Assembly (NCBI GenBank): GCA_036936605.1
Contig: JAUPFV010000002.1
Location: 321,114,893-321,178,892 of the forward strand
DNA length: 64,000 nucleotides
Reading direction: 5' to 3'
DNA from: Limnanthes douglasii subsp. nivea
Lineage: Eukaryota > Streptophyta > Magnoliopsida > Brassicales > Limnanthaceae
Within the stretch, counting starts at the first letter, position 1; each line of letters opens with the position of its first letter. Both the position numbers and the translations under genes were made by a program. Positions 46,770 through 59,467 of the stretch are shown in pieces. The notes beneath the pieces were generated by a model. That model ran no database searches, was not told where the DNA came from, and was given only the letters and a program-made list of their open reading frames with translations.

Positions 46770-47160
46770 TAATAAAGTCGGCTTATCGGGATTAATCAAT
46801 TAATTAAAAAATAGAGAGTGTTAAGTGTTTAATAAAAGCATAAAGAGTCATCAAATAAAATTACGATAAAAAGTACTTTAAAATAAAAAAATATTTTTAA
46901 TACAAAAGTAAAATAAAATTCTTTCAAAATTACAAAACATAAAGTAATAAGAATTCGTGTTTCGACAGTCTTTTCAGAAGCAATAGAATATTTGTTTGGA
47001 ACAACACTAGTATCATCAAGATTGTCACTTCTAGAAATAACAACTTAAACATTACTAGTCCCAGCACCATCTTTCTCAATACCACCATCTTTCTCAATAT
47101 TAATGAAATATTCTCTCTTATGTGATTTTCCTTGTTCTCATTTTATTGAAGAAGACTGCA
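46770..47160. repeat. Family W repeat, copy 2 (diverged)
   Basis: Follows 6610-7030 with many substitutions. The two copies share GTCGGCTTATCGGGATTAAT / TTCGGCTTATTGAGATTGAT, the AACATTACTAGTCC string and the final GCAACAAATGCACTATCCT / GCAATATCTGCACCATCCT. Confidence 0.55.
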
Positions 47161-47689
47161 ACAAATGCACTATCCTCAAGCTATCTAAGTCATCCTCTCT
47201 TTCATTCTGAGGAAAATAATACCATAAGCTACCTAAATTCACGTTTAAGTATTTCTTATGAAAATCTAGAACTAACTTGGAACGACCGTCCAAAACTGGT
47301 GCACGACTAGACACAATAATTTATCTCCAATAAGTAATAGTGTCTTGCATCCGAGACTGACGTTTAGTAATTAAAAGTTTTGAAAATTAGTTATTATTTA
47401 ACTTCTAAACATTTGATTGCTCATTTATCTTTGACTTTACAACCTCTCGTTTATTATAAAAGAAATTTTAACTATATTTTAGAATGTATTAAATATTTGT
47501 TTGATGCATTTTTCTAATTAATAAAACCTAATTGTCTAATAAAGTGACCATGCTCAAATTTTCTATTTTATCGATGAAATCGTTTTCTTCTTTTCCTAAT
47601 CAATAAAATCTAGTTGTCTTTTATTGTTCTCAATTATCTATATATGTCTATTATATGTATAATAAGGCATCACATGTTTGTTTATATAA
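47161..47689. other. AT-rich intergenic DNA, no gene seen
   Basis: One 62-codon frame (47122-47310) has no recognisable motif. Confidence 0.4.
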
Positions 47690-49099
47690 ATTTATTTTTG
47701 ATTATATATTAATATTATTTTGTTTAAAAATTAACTTATATAATTTGGACTCTACCAAACATATATATGTGTGAAATAGGTCTCACTTGCTGGTATGATA
47801 TTTTCCTCTCTAGATCAAGGAATCTGCACGACTTTGCTCTTGGTTGAACTCTAAAAATGTCTCATGAGATATTTAATTCAGTTATATATTGTATATTATT
47901 TTCAATCTAAGAGCTGTGTTTATTCCAATAAGAATATTGCTCACATATATACACGGATTATACCAAAAGCTAATTATGACTATAATCATTACATCAATCC
48001 TAGTTATAACTATAATCAACACAGTCAATGATAATTATGACTATAAATATTAGAGTCAATTTGATTACATTCATGCCTAAATTAGTGAAACCATTCATTT
48101 ATATTTATTCTTCGATTACATTACAATAAAATTGCTGAAGAATTACCCACTATTCTCATATATATTGATGATATACTATCAAGTGACAATGACTTACATG
48201 AAATCAAATTGCTAAATAATTACATACAACAATATTTTCACATTAAAGATCTCGGCGTGTTAAAATATTTTCTAGGTATTGATTTTTCTCGATCTAAGAG
48301 ATGAATATTTATCTCTAAAAGATAATATGCATTAGATATTTTACAAGATACAGGATTTTCAGGAGTAAACACGACCAAATCCTAAGAGAGCATAATTTGA
48401 AATTAATTGATAAAGACGGTAAACTACTTTATAACTCGACTAAATATCAAAGACTGGTTCGCAAGGTAAATATATGTGACAGCGACCATGACTGATACTT
48501 TTTACTTAGTGCGTATATTAAGCCAATTTATGGGAGCACCTAGGAAGCAATGCTGGGAACCAGTGTTAAGAGTCCCCTGTTACATCAAGAAATCACATGG
48601 TCGAGGTTTTTTTCATCTAAAAATAATCTGACACTGAGTGACTTTTTTATATAGGTTGGGGTGCCTGTCGAATGTCAAAAGGGTATGCTTCTAGTTACTG
48701 TGTTTTTCTTGGCTCATCACTCATATCATGGAAATCAAAGAAACAAACTAATGTTTCACGACCATTTGTGGAATAAGATAATACAGTAATGTAAAATACT
48801 TATTTGGAATTAACCTAATAGAGATAAATATAAAAATTTGAAGACCGACTTGGATAAACCGGCATTATTGTTTTGTGATAATTAATCAAACAACTTTACA
48901 TATTGCGGCTAATCCAGTTTTTCATGAGCGTACTAAGTACGTAGGGATTGATTGTCATATAATTCGATAAAAACTTCAAGCTGAAATAATTCATCCATGT
49001 TATATTTTAATACAAAGATGTAATTGGCACTTAAGAAAGATGAGTTTAATTTTTTATGTAGCAAGTTGGGACTCCTTGATTTACACTCCCCAACTTGAG
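47690..49099 (+). repeat. Second copy of the 4260-5795 block (TRIM-like LTR plus copia relic)
   Basis: This matches 4260-5795 throughout: the GTCTCACTTGCTGGT start, the left inverted-repeat arm (47925-48130), the copia RT with YIDDI near 48160, KDLGVLKYF and the RNase H end at TTTACACTCCCCAACTTGAG. It then jumps at about 49099 straight to family W. Relative to the first copy, the stretch equivalent to 5795-6770 (right inverted-repeat arm and beyond) is missing. Confidence 0.75.
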
Positions 49100-49400
49100 T
49101 AAAAAACATTGAGTAATAAAAAGTCGAGTTTAAACTTTATTTTTAGCAGCAATAACATATTTGGCTGGAATAATATGAGTATTCATATTAGTTATTTGGA
49201 CTTTAGTACCATCAATATCGTCAGTTTTAGCACCAACAACTTGAACATTATTAGTCCAACTATCATCTTTATGGATACAATTTCCTTCATAATATTTGGA
49301 AGCGTAGCCTCTCTCATATCATTCATTTCTTTGTTTTCAATTTATTCAAGGAGGTTGCAATATCTGCACCATCCTTATTAAAAATCAATAAAGGAAGAGA
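49100..49400. repeat. Family W repeat, copy 3
   Basis: Close match to 6770-7075 (AGTCGAGTTTAAACTTTATT, CATCTTTATGGATACAATTT), much closer than copy 2. It is part of the same duplicated block as the copia relic before it. Confidence 0.75.
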
Positions 49401-49439
49401 GTTAAAAATATTATATACCCTCAAAACTCGAACGACATT

Positions 49440-50254
49440 AAGGTTCAAGTTTTAGTTAATTTTCTGGTCGACTTTCATTCAAGCAGATCAGATGAGGAGA
49501 CATAAACAGGTCTTACCAGAAAATTCAATGTTGGTGGTTCGAACTGATGGTGGTTCTAGTATTTTGGGATCTAGTGCAGGAGTGCAGTTGGTTGCTCATT
49601 ATGGGGATGCAATGTTTCCAGCTATTAAATTTTATTTTCATGCATCGAATAATGAGGCTGAGTATGAAGCTGTGTTGGCTGGTTTTATGCTTGCGAATAT
49701 TTGTGGGAAACTACAATATGTTTGGGAACATATTCACAATTAGTGGTAAATCATATGGCAGGTGATTCTGAGGCTGAGAAGGTTCTTTTAATTTTGTATA
49801 TTCGCGAGCTTCAAAGTTTGGCTCTCCTGTTTGACAAAGTAATTGTACAACATATTAATTGATGAGATAATATTGTTGTTGATTCTTTGCCAACAATTGT
49901 TTATACAAAATAGTATTATTGGATATTGTTATAGGAGAGTCCTTTAATTTTAACACGGTCAGAGCAATGTAAACATGCTGAGGAGGTATTTGTCACACCA
50001 GACATAATTCGAGGTGATTGGAGAACTGATATCTTTAATTGTTTACTAAGATGAACGTTACATTAAGATGTAGAATTGGCTAAGAAATTAAGGTATAAGG
50101 CTCATGGTTATGTTGTATTGGATGGGATGTTATACAAAAAATGTTTGAGTAGGCCATTATTGTATTGTTTGGGTAAGCAAGAATCTCAAGAGATTTTATT
50201 TGAGTTGCATGATGGTGAGGGTTCAGCACACTGTGGTTTCAAGTCTTTGACATA
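49440..50254 (+). pseudogene. Gypsy element G: archaeal-type RNase H and integrase start
   Basis: The 83-codon frame at 49492-49743 reads VVRTDGGSSILGSSAGVQL and FHASNNEAEYEAVLAGF, closely resembling the second RNase H of element E. After stops, YKAHGYVVLDGMLYKK and LGKQESQEILFELHDGEG follow near 50100-50230, the start of the integrase HHCC region. It breaks off at 50254 against a LINE relic. It belongs to the same Tat-type family as E and F, with no LTR seen. Confidence 0.82.
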
Positions 50255-50990
50255 ACCCATGGCTCCTTCCCTCATCCATTGCTGCCCACTATGGCTCCAA
50301 CATCACTATTGACTCGCGGCTGGGAAATAACCTAAAGGTTTCTGACATCATCCGTAATGGTGACTGGAATTGACATGTAAACTTAAGATTGGCAAAAGCT
50401 CGAAGTCACGCTCATCTTGAGGAAATTCACAACCTTATTCTCACTCTTCCTCAACCCAACATCCTCTCGATGGATGTTCCTTTCTTAGTCGTAAAGGATG
50501 GATGCAACTCTTTCACAATTAAACACACGTACAACGCTATTCGTTCGCCTACCCCAAAAGTGGGGTGGGCAGGGTTAGTATGAAATAATTACAATATTTT
50601 TTCGTCATTCTTTTATCTCTTGGCTGACTATTATGGGAAAGCTTTCCACGAGAGAGAAGCTACTCAATTGGGGTCTAAACACCCCATCTGAATGTTACTT
50701 ATGCAACTCTGCTCATGAACTTACACCTCATCTCCTCTTTGGCTGACCCATGTAATTATCATTGACACATACTCATAATCTACCTTTATTATTACAGGTT
50801 TTCCTCAGTCTGGAGTGAATCATGGTCATTTCCGTTCAGATGCACTCAGAGTCTCCACCCAGCTACCTAGTCATTACTGCATGTTATTTGCTTTTGTATT
50901 CGACTTATCTAGTATGCCATACCCCTTCTTCTATGGCTATTTGATTTTGATTTTAATTTGTATTTCCTCGGGGTATACCCCAAGCTTTTC
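50255..50990 (+). pseudogene. LINE (non-LTR) ORF2 C-terminus, zinc-binding RT domain
   Basis: One frame, interrupted at 50581 by TGA where TGG (Trp) is expected, reads SRLGNNLKVSDIIRNGDWNW, then FTIKHTYNAIR and a zf-RVT block: FISWLTIMGKLSTREKLLNW, CYLCNSAHELTPHLLFGC. This domain is the end of plant L1-type ORF2 proteins and of related fragments in host genes. The upstream endonuclease and RT are absent. The region up to 50990 may be its 3' part. No poly(A) tail or TSD was found. Confidence 0.78.
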
Positions 50991-51000
50991 TATATGAACA

Positions 51001-51555
51001 ATTTATTTAATTTAAAGTCCTTCTACAAAAACAAAAATAGGCGAAAAGAGACGGAGAGCTGCGTTTTATTCCGGTTCATTTAAAAAACATACAACGATAG
51101 TTTTATTTCAAATTTAGGTTGGTTTAAATCTTTTTCCTTACAAATTTTTATTGCAAATATCTATGATAAAATGATGTCGTTGAAAAATTTCACAGCTAAA
51201 ATAGATTCCTATAATCAGATCAGTTACAGTAGTAAAATTATTCAGCATATTTGTGTACATATAAATTGATAATCCTAAATACATAATTGAAACTACCACT
51301 GTATATAGACATACACTTTTGTATAATTTAGTATTTTATAGAAGTTTGAAGTTTGATTTGGGAAACTTAGACAATTAAAATTCCATCTACCAATAGACAT
51401 AAAGAAATGAACTAGTATATTTCAAATCATCCATACCATTTTCTATTTTAGTTTATTATATTAAAAAAAATTACAATTTTATTTTTCATATTGATTTTAA
51501 TTTTGATCAATTCTATAGTTGCTATGAAACTTTTGTACGTTAAACTCTTGTATGG
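51001..51555. repeat. AT-rich DNA including a segment shared with 63231-63365
   Basis: Bases 51178-51315 (TTGAAAAATTTCACAGCTAA, CAGATCAGTTAC, AAATTGATAATCCTAAAT) match 63228-63350 in the same orientation. The rest holds no gene I can recognise. Confidence 0.55.
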
Positions 51556-51565
51556 TCAATTACAA

Positions 51566-51991
51566 GGCATTGAACAGTAAATCGTCCCTCGACTATCGCG
51601 TTTGGTGGCAGATAGTCCCTTGACTTTCAAATGTCCGTTGACAGTCCCTGGAGTATCGCGTTTGGATAGAGTTAGTCCACCAGATCCTCTGATCTATGAG
51701 AGGCTGCCACCTGTCACCATAGTCCCTAGATTTTTGTATCACCACTAGTCCCTCGAGTTTAGGTCAAACCCAAAATGTAGAATATTACGGAAAACTAAAC
51801 TCAAGGGACTAGTGGTGATACAAAAATATGGGGACTATGGTGACAGGTGGCAGCCTCTCATGGATTAGAGGATCTGGTGGACTAACTTTATCCAAATGCG
51901 ATAGTCCAGGGACTGTCAACGGACATTTGAAAGTCAAGAGACTATTTGCCACCAAACACGATAGTCGAAGGACGATGTACTGTTCAAAGCC
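51566..51991. mobile_element. Foldback/MITE-like element with long terminal inverted repeats
   Basis: Two arms of about 197 bp (51566-51762 and 51794-51991) are reverse complements at roughly nine in ten positions and are separated by about 31 bases. The ends are GGC(A/T)TTGAACAG. A 10-bp direct repeat, TCAATTACAA, flanks it exactly (51556-51565 and 51992-52001). Long inverted repeats and a 9-11-bp TSD fit the Mutator superfamily (non-autonomous). It has no transposase. A transcript would fold into a very long hairpin. Confidence 0.88.
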
Positions 51992-52002
51992 TCAATTACA
52001 AG

Positions 52003-52739
52003 TTTCAATTGAGAAAAAGAAAACTAATGTTAAATTATGAATTTAACAATCTTAGATTAAATATCGAATTCGCCCATTGCAAAGAAAATATCTTTATATT
52101 ACATAAAGAATATCTAAATCTTACAGATTAAATAAGAGTGGAAATGCTAGAGATAAAATATAAATTTTATAAATCTTAGCTTAAATATGAAATTTTCAAA
52201 TACGGGAGAATTAGATGTCTCAGTTGCAATATTTATCTAATTTAAAATATTATTTGGGGATATCTAATTTAGAATATTTAATATCTAATTCAAAATTTAT
52301 AATATTTAAATTATATCTTTTAGAGAGTAATTTAATATATTTTAATTATAACTTTCGAATATCAAATTTGGGACTTGCAAATATAATATATAATTAAACT
52401 TTTTTTGTAAAAAGATTTTAAAATAAATAAAAGCGTTCATATATTTTCCTGTGCATATCCCGAAGTAATACTACAACAATAGAGAAAATAATTGCAAGAT
52501 GCCATAGAAAGAAATTTGGAACAATTGATAAAAATGAAAGCAGCACATTTTCATGCTCTAATAAGTAGGTAGGTGAGAGAAACTTCGTATATCTCGAATC
52601 AGGAATCCAAGCTCCACTCAATACTGTAAATACCTGCATTAAAATAATGATATTGCTAGTTTTAAATTATACTTCTATGGCTAGCTAGTTTTTGTACCAT
52701 GGAATCTGAATCGGAGATCCGAGAAGATTTGAAATGATA
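52003..52739. other. Extremely AT-rich DNA, no gene
   Basis: It has repeated AATATCTAATTTA-like strings (52130-52400) and, at 52418-52639, a minus frame without a recognisable motif. Part of the latter could be the 3' end of the LINE relic upstream on the minus strand. Confidence 0.4.
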
Positions 52740-53330
52740 TCGAAGATGTCAAGGCAGGAGCGGATCCAAAATTTCTTGAATTTCGTTCTTTCCAAACATG
52801 GTAAGTGACCTCGTTGAAACAAGTACGCCAAGTACAATGGTCTCGAGAATTGGACCATCTTGACGCCTCGAGAATCCAAGATTGTTAGCAAGAGGAATGG
52901 AATGGAAAACCAAGTTTAATGCTTGTAAAAGTCCAGATACTCTAAGTGAAACTACACTCAAAGAGGATATAAGATGTTGTTTCCGGATCAGAATTGCAAA
53001 GGGTGCAAACAATAGGGGTGTTTTATCCCGAAGGTTATCTCTAGTGACAAGCTTACCTTTTAAAGCCAACCAAGATATAAAAGAATGACACGGTATGTTG
53101 AATTTGTTCTATACTAACACCGCCCATCCCTTTTCTGGGATAGGCTTCCGAATAGCGTTGTATGTGGATTTTATTGTGAACTTGTTGCCTCCGTCTTTAG
53201 TAACCCAAAATGGAACATCTCTTGAGAGGATTTTTTGATGTGGAAGCGAGATAATAAGCTTGTTGATTTCTTCAAGAGGAGCACGACTTCGAGTCCTAGC
53301 CGATCGTAAGTTTGAAGGCCACTTTCACTC
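52740..53330 (-). pseudogene. LINE zinc-binding RT domain relic, minus strand
   Basis: Reading the minus strand from 53330, shifting frames give APLEEINKLIISLP, FTIKSTYNAIRKPIPEKGWA, FISWLALKGKLVTRDNLR and LCTLCNSDPETTSYILFEC. These are the same blocks in the same order as the relic at 50255-50760, so both descend from related LINE elements. This copy has several shifts and a stop at the equivalent of the Trp of the other copy. It runs in the opposite direction. Confidence 0.78.
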
Positions 53331-53810
53331 ACCATTTATGATTTTATTGACCTTTTAGTTAAGCGAACTATTATTACAGACATATGTTAAATAGAATTAG
53401 AAAATTTATAAGATTATATAAAAAAATATAGAAGAGAAACGTGTACGGTATAAGGAAACTTTCTTTCAGACTATTAAAATGGACACCTAAATTTAATCAC
53501 AATTGGAGTGCCCTGAAACTCCAGTTTGGGTTTCATTCTTAAACATTCAAATTATCTTTATAACTTTGGTTCAATAAACATATTGCTAAGGCAATTGGAT
53601 TTTTCTTTACAATTTTGATCCTAAAAAGCAATACAGCAAGCTTTAACTATTGTAAAGTGTGGTTCATTGCTGATGTAACAACTAATTTCCCCCAAAAACT
53701 AGGGATTAGTTTGGGAAAGTTGATGGTTACTCGCAGGATATCACCTATGGTGATATCCCTTCATATTGCACAACTTGTAATCACTTGTGACACAAAGAAA
53801 ATTGATGTAA
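53331..53810. other. Intergenic DNA, no gene seen
   Basis: A 74-codon plus frame (53615-53839) has no motif. A short palindromic GATATCACC/GGTGATATC pair lies at about 53738-53758. Confidence 0.4.
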
Positions 53811-54075
53811 TAAGGAAAACAACGAATACAACCTGGTGAAAAGCGAAGCAAGATCTCCAATAAATAAGACATCAAAAAAGATAAATGGACATATTTAAAT
53901 GAAGAAAAATCTCCAATAGGAATAGTCCACAACTACAACAATCTAATAACACCTGGTTATCAAAATATTATATACCAAATTTCATTTAATCCACAAATAA
54001 AATGGAAAATTTACAACACAAAAGTAACATTAATAAAGAATATTATAGATTAGTGTTGACTTCAACACATGAAAG
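53811..54075. repeat. Direct repeat shared with 63663-64000
   Basis: It starts at TAAGGAAAACAACGAATACA and ends at CTTCAACACATGAAAG, colinear with 63663-64000 except for a roughly 70-base insertion in the latter near 63705-63780. The 63663 copy runs off the window. Confidence 0.8.
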
Positions 54076-54457
54076 TTGAGATGAAGTCAAAAAAAAATTA
54101 ATGCCTTAAATATAATTGACTATAGTAATAACATACCATTATCTAATAAGATAAATTCAACTGGAAATGATATAGAATCTCCTAAGTATTCAAGATCAAC
54201 AGCCCTTCCATCAATAATGAAAAAAACATTAAATAAAGAAAACACCAAAAATCGTTCAAAAAGGTAAAAAATGTCTAAGTAAAAAATAATTATAGATTCC
54301 AATTACTATACATTATTTAAGCTGGACTGACCATGGTGTGGGCAATAAAGGAACCTTAAGAAGATTAAAATCATTAATAAAACCATAAAATATTGATTTC
54401 ATTGTTCTTCAAAAGCCAATGATATCAATTCATAAAGTGGACAAAATTTCAAAATAA

Positions 54458-56783
54458 ACATCGTTGATGTTACTACCTTCAGCTATAGAGTCAGCTATAG
54501 AGAGATCCATACCTTAAAAAATGAAAGGAATGAGAGGAACAACGTGGAAGGTAACATCTACATTTTCTCATAAATTAAATGTGTAAGCTTAAAAAATTCT
54601 TCTTAGTCACAATATTAAACCATACAACCATTATTTATTTTGATTATTTTAACTTTCTCAATAGTAATTATCTTCATCATATTTTCCCATTTATAAGAAA
54701 AATAAAAAAGATTGTAACAATAACAACAAGCAAATAAATGATTAAAAATATCAATAAACTAGGTGTACAAGATTGAAAGAATATGGAATAAGAAAGTGGA
54801 GAGAGAAAGTAAATGAAGGACATGAGTGGGTATTTATATCAAAACGTATTAATAAATTTAAATCTTTAACTTTTTACGACTGGGATTAACTTGTAAGACA
54901 AATAGTTTGGATCGAAATAAGGTTCGAGTACCAGAATTATAAAAGGGGAAGAATGTGCACGTGCCTGGCTAAAAAAAGACTTGCATATATATGTAAATTT
55001 CTTCCACTAACTTGTTTATTAACCAAAATATAAATAGATTTCTTTCAATTTCACAAGCTTTATCACTAAAAAACCATAATAAATATAAATCTCCTATAAT
55101 GGATATTACTTTTCCTTACAAATATTTACCAGCATATTTTGGCAAGAACCACAAACCTAATATTCAGACACTGAATGATTAAAAAACTCGAAGATGTTCC
55201 CTAAAAATGTTTATCTCTTACCTCAATCTTTGCCAACAAATAGGAGGGTTACTAAGCAAGTTAAAGAAAATAAACATATAGACACCTATAATATACCAAA
55301 ATTATAGAAGTGGAAAATAAATTGGTAGAGTTTTTCGTCATCATTCGACCTTGGGGGGCACTCAGGTACCTTTAGAAGAAGCTCGCCCAAAAAACAATCA
55401 TAGAATCTTGAAGTTATCAAAGAATAATCAACACGTTATATATCAACCTACCAGATGTTAGTTTCACTCTTTCCTTTCAGGAAAATAAAGTTCTTAACCC
55501 TTAAGGAAGGTTTTTGTCAGCGAATGTTTTTAATAAGGCAAGAACGGTTTGGTACTAAACAATTCAAAGACGTGTCTATTAACAGTTCAGCTATGATAAG
55601 TTAGAATCAATAGTTCGTAAGACTTTTAAAAGACTAAACGAAGATGGTTGACATAAATATTTCAATATGAAAAATATGTAAGATGTTATAGCTTCGAATG
55701 TGAAGACAAATGTTCGGTAGAGAACAAGTTCAAACGTCCAATTCTCGGCTAACACCAAGAAATGTTTCGACAAATGTGAGTAGATTCTTTGGACAACCAA
55801 AACTTGTCATTCTTTGTTACTCAGACACGGACTAAGGGGTACGGCTAAAGAGATAAATGGTATGACCCATCAATACTGCTTCATCAATCATTTCAGTACT
55901 AAAAAATCTAAAACAATCAGTAAATTATATGATTTCTAAGTGGTTAGAATAAGATAATACTAAATTTTCCTAATATCTTATAAATGAAATTTATGTAATA
56001 GTAAAATCTATAAATAAATAACCATGAATTAAATACCCATTCATCTATTTTATTATAGATTTTATCATAATTTTTTTTTCAGAACAGTGATTTATCTCAA
56101 GTCGAAACCCTAATCGATTCTAACAAAGAAATCAAACCCCAATCGAAACCCTAATCGAATCTAACAAAGGAATCTAACAACAATCGAAACCATAATCGAA
56201 TCTAACAAAGAAATCCAACTTCAAACCCTAATAGAAAAATGAAGAAGCAAAGAAAATGAATAAATCATACCTTCTCCAATGCTTCTCTCTCTTCGAATCT
56301 GTTTTCTAAGGTAGTGATAATGGTGAAGAATGGGTTTTCTTCTCCAAAGTTTATCTCTCTTCGAATCTGTTTTGTAAGGTAGTGATAATCGTGAAAATGG
56401 GTTTTCCTATTTGTAAGGTAGTGATAATGGTGAAGAATGGGTTTTGTTGTACTGAATGGGTAATGATATGTTAGGGTAATGGGTAAAAGGGAAAATTTGT
56501 AACTTCCTTTATGTAGGAAATAACATCATGGAGGTTTTTTCAAATTATGGAGGAAATAATAAATTCCATGGAGGAAATAGCTTTGGCCTATTATCAAACT
56601 TTTCAGAATATTTTTGGTTGTCAAAGTATTTAATTTAGATTTCTAAATGAAATATGGGTTTAAAATTATAGTTTTAATTAGAAACTATAAATATAAATTT
56701 TATTTTAAAATAAATAAAAACAAGTTAAATTTTTAATAATTTAACTTTAAAGTTTAGGAGAGACTTTTAAGTCCTAAACTTAA
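54458..56783. repeat. 2.4-kb direct duplication, copy 1 (family Z, containing family Y)
   Basis: Colinear with 57021-59467 over its whole length with small differences. It contains the family Y block (55081-55915), a telo-box minisatellite near 56095-56240 and a TCTTCGAATCTGTTTT repeat near 56290-56440. No protein domain is recognisable. The close similarity points to a recent duplication or to two copies of one element. Confidence 0.85.
56095..56240. repeat. Telo-box minisatellite, short allele
   Basis: About 3-4 imperfect units of roughly 38 bp built on AATCGAAACCCTAATCGAAT followed by CTAACAAAGAAATC. The AAACCCTAA core equals the plant telomere unit / telo-box. Confidence 0.8.
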
Positions 56784-57020
56784 ATAATTTGACATGATGT
56801 TCACTTAATCCAAAACATTCATATAAATCATATAAAACATTAAAAAATATGAATTAATCATAATAACATATGACATATATTGTATATCATTTGGAATTTT
56901 CCATTGGTGAGATACTTTATACATTCATCATTGGTAAAATAATTATATGAATGTTCAACGGTACTCTCATCTACATCTCGTCGAAAAATTTATCTTTTAC
57001 TTTTGGTTTATTTTTGCGAC
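56784..57020. other. Spacer between the two Z copies
   Basis: 237 bases. The string ATGTTCACTTAATCCAAAAC at 56798 recurs at 60019, just beyond copy 2, which suggests the original repeat unit extends to it. Confidence 0.6.
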
Positions 57021-59467
57021 TATAAACACCGTCGATGTTACTACCTTCAGCTATAGAGACATCCATACCTTAAAAAATGAAAGGAATGAGAGGAACAACG
57101 TGAAATGTAACATCTACATTTTCTCATAAATTAAATGTGTAAGCTTAAAAAATTCTTCTTAGTCACAATATTAAACCATACAACCATTATTTTGATTATT
57201 TTAACTATCTCAATAGTAATTATCTTCATCATATTTTCCCATTTATAAGAAAAATAAAAAAAAAATTGTAACAATAACAACAAGCAAATAAATGATTCAA
57301 AAATATCAATAAACTAGGTGTACAATATTGAAAGAATATTGAATAAGAAAGTGGAGAGAGAAAGTAAATGAAGGACATGAGTGGGTAGTTATATCAAAAC
57401 GTATTAATAAATTTAAATCTTTAAATTAACTTGTAAGACAAATAGTTTGGATCGAAATAAGGTTCGAGTACCAGAATTATAGAAGGAAGAATGTGCACGT
57501 GCCTGGCTAAAATATGACTTGCATATACATATACATGTGTAAGTTTCTTCCACTAACTTGTTTATTAACCAAAACATAAATAGAATTCTTTCAATTTCAC
57601 AAGCTTTATCACTAAAAAAACCTTAATAAATACAAATCTCCTATAATGGATATTACTTTTCCTTACAAATATTTACCAGCATATTTTGGCAAGAACCACA
57701 AACCTAATATTCAAACATTGAATGATTAAAAATTTCGAAGATGTTCCCTAGAAATGTTCATCTCTTACCTTAATCTTTGCCAACAAATAGGAGGGTTACT
57801 AAGATAATTTAAAAAGCAAGTCAAAGAAAATAAACATGTAGACACCTATAATATTCCAAAATTATAGAAGTGGTAAACAAATTGGCAGAGTTTTTCATCA
57901 TCATTCGACCTTGCGGGGCGCTCGAGTACCTTTAGAAGAAGCCCGCCCAAAAAACACTCATAGAATCTTGAAGTTATCAAAGAATAATAAACACTTTAGA
58001 TATCAACCTACCAGATGTTAGTTTCACTTTTTCCTTTCAGAAAAATAAAGTTCTTACCCCTCAAGGAAGGTTTTTGTCGGCGAATGTTTTTAATGAGCCA
58101 AGAACGGTTTAGTACTAAACAATTCAAAGACGTGTCTATTAACAGTTCAGTTATGATAAGTTAGAATCAATAAGTCGTAAGACTTTTAAAAGACTAAACG
58201 AAGATGGTTGCCATAAATATTTCAATATGAAAAATATGTAAGATGTAATAGCTTCGAATGTGAAGACAGATGTTCGGCAGAGAACAAGTTCAAACGTCCA
58301 ATCCTCGGCTAACACCAAGAGATGTTTCGACAAATGTGAGTAGATTCTTTGGGCAATCAAAATTTTTCATTCTTTGTTACTCGGACAAGGACTAAGGGGT
58401 ACGACTAAAGAGATAAATGGTATGACAATACTGTTCCATCAATCATTTCAGTACTAAAAAATCCAAAACAATCGGTAAATTATATGATTTCTAAGTGGTT
58501 AGAATAAGATAATATTAAATTTTCCTAATATCTTATAAATGAATTTTGTAATAGTAAAATCTATAAATAAATAACCATGAATTAAATACCCATTCAACTA
58601 TTTTATTATCAATTTTATCATAATTTTTTTTCCAGAACTATGATTTATCCCAAGTCGAAACACGAATCGATTCTAACAAAGAAATAAAACCCCAATCGAA
58701 ACCCCAATCGAATCTAACATAGAAATCTAACAACAATCGAAACCCTAATCGAATCTAACAACAATCGAAACCCTAATCGAATCTAACAAAGAAATCTAAA
58801 AACAATCGAAACCCTAATCGAATCGAACAAAGAAATCTAACAACAATCAAAACCCTAATCGAATCTAACAAAGAAATCTAACTTCAAACCCTAATCGAAA
58901 AATGAAGAAGCAAAGAAAATGAATAAATCATACCTACTCCAAGGCTTCTCTATCTTCGAATCTGTTTTGTAAGGTAGTGATAATGGTGAAGAATGGGTTT
59001 TCTTCTCCAAGGTTTCTCTCTCTTCGAATCTGTTTTGTAAGGTAGTGATAATGGTGAAAAATGGATTTTCTTCTTTGTAAGGTAGTGATAATGGTGAAGA
59101 ATGGGTTTTGTTGTACTGGATGGCTAATGTTGTACTGAATGACTATATGGAGGAAATAACACCATGGAAGTTTTTTCAAATTATGGAGGAAATAATAATT
59201 TCCATGGAGAAAATAGCTTTGGCCTATTATCAAACTTTTCAGAATATTTTTGGTTTCAGATCTACTCGTGAACTATCCAAACCAAAAACAAATTTAATAT
59301 TGTGTCAAAGTATTTAATTTTGATTTCTAAATGAAATATGGGTTTAAAATTATAGTTTTAATCAGAAACCATAAACATAAATTTTATTTTAAAATACACA
59401 AAAACAAGTTAAATTTTTAATAATTTAACTTTATAGTTTAGGGTAGAGACTTTTAAGTCCTAAATTT
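57021..59467. repeat. 2.4-kb direct duplication, copy 2 (family Z)
   Basis: This is the second copy. It is longer mainly because the telo-box minisatellite (58645-58905) and the TCTTCGAATCTGTTTTGTAA repeat (58955-59105) have more units, and because of about 50 extra bases near 59257-59305. Confidence 0.85.
58645..58905. repeat. Telo-box minisatellite, expanded allele
   Basis: About 6 units of the same 38-bp repeat as at 56095, with AATCGAAACCCTAATCGAAT cores alternating with CTAACAAAGAAATCTAACAA. Confidence 0.82.

Noticed and set aside
58645..58905. Regularly repeated units that superficially resemble a CRISPR array
   Set aside because: The units are contiguous imperfect minisatellite repeats without unique spacers, in a plant nuclear sequence.
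58645..58905. AAACCCTAA-rich array as an interstitial telomere
   Set aside because: The telomere-like core occurs once per 38-bp unit, not as a head-to-tail 7-bp array.
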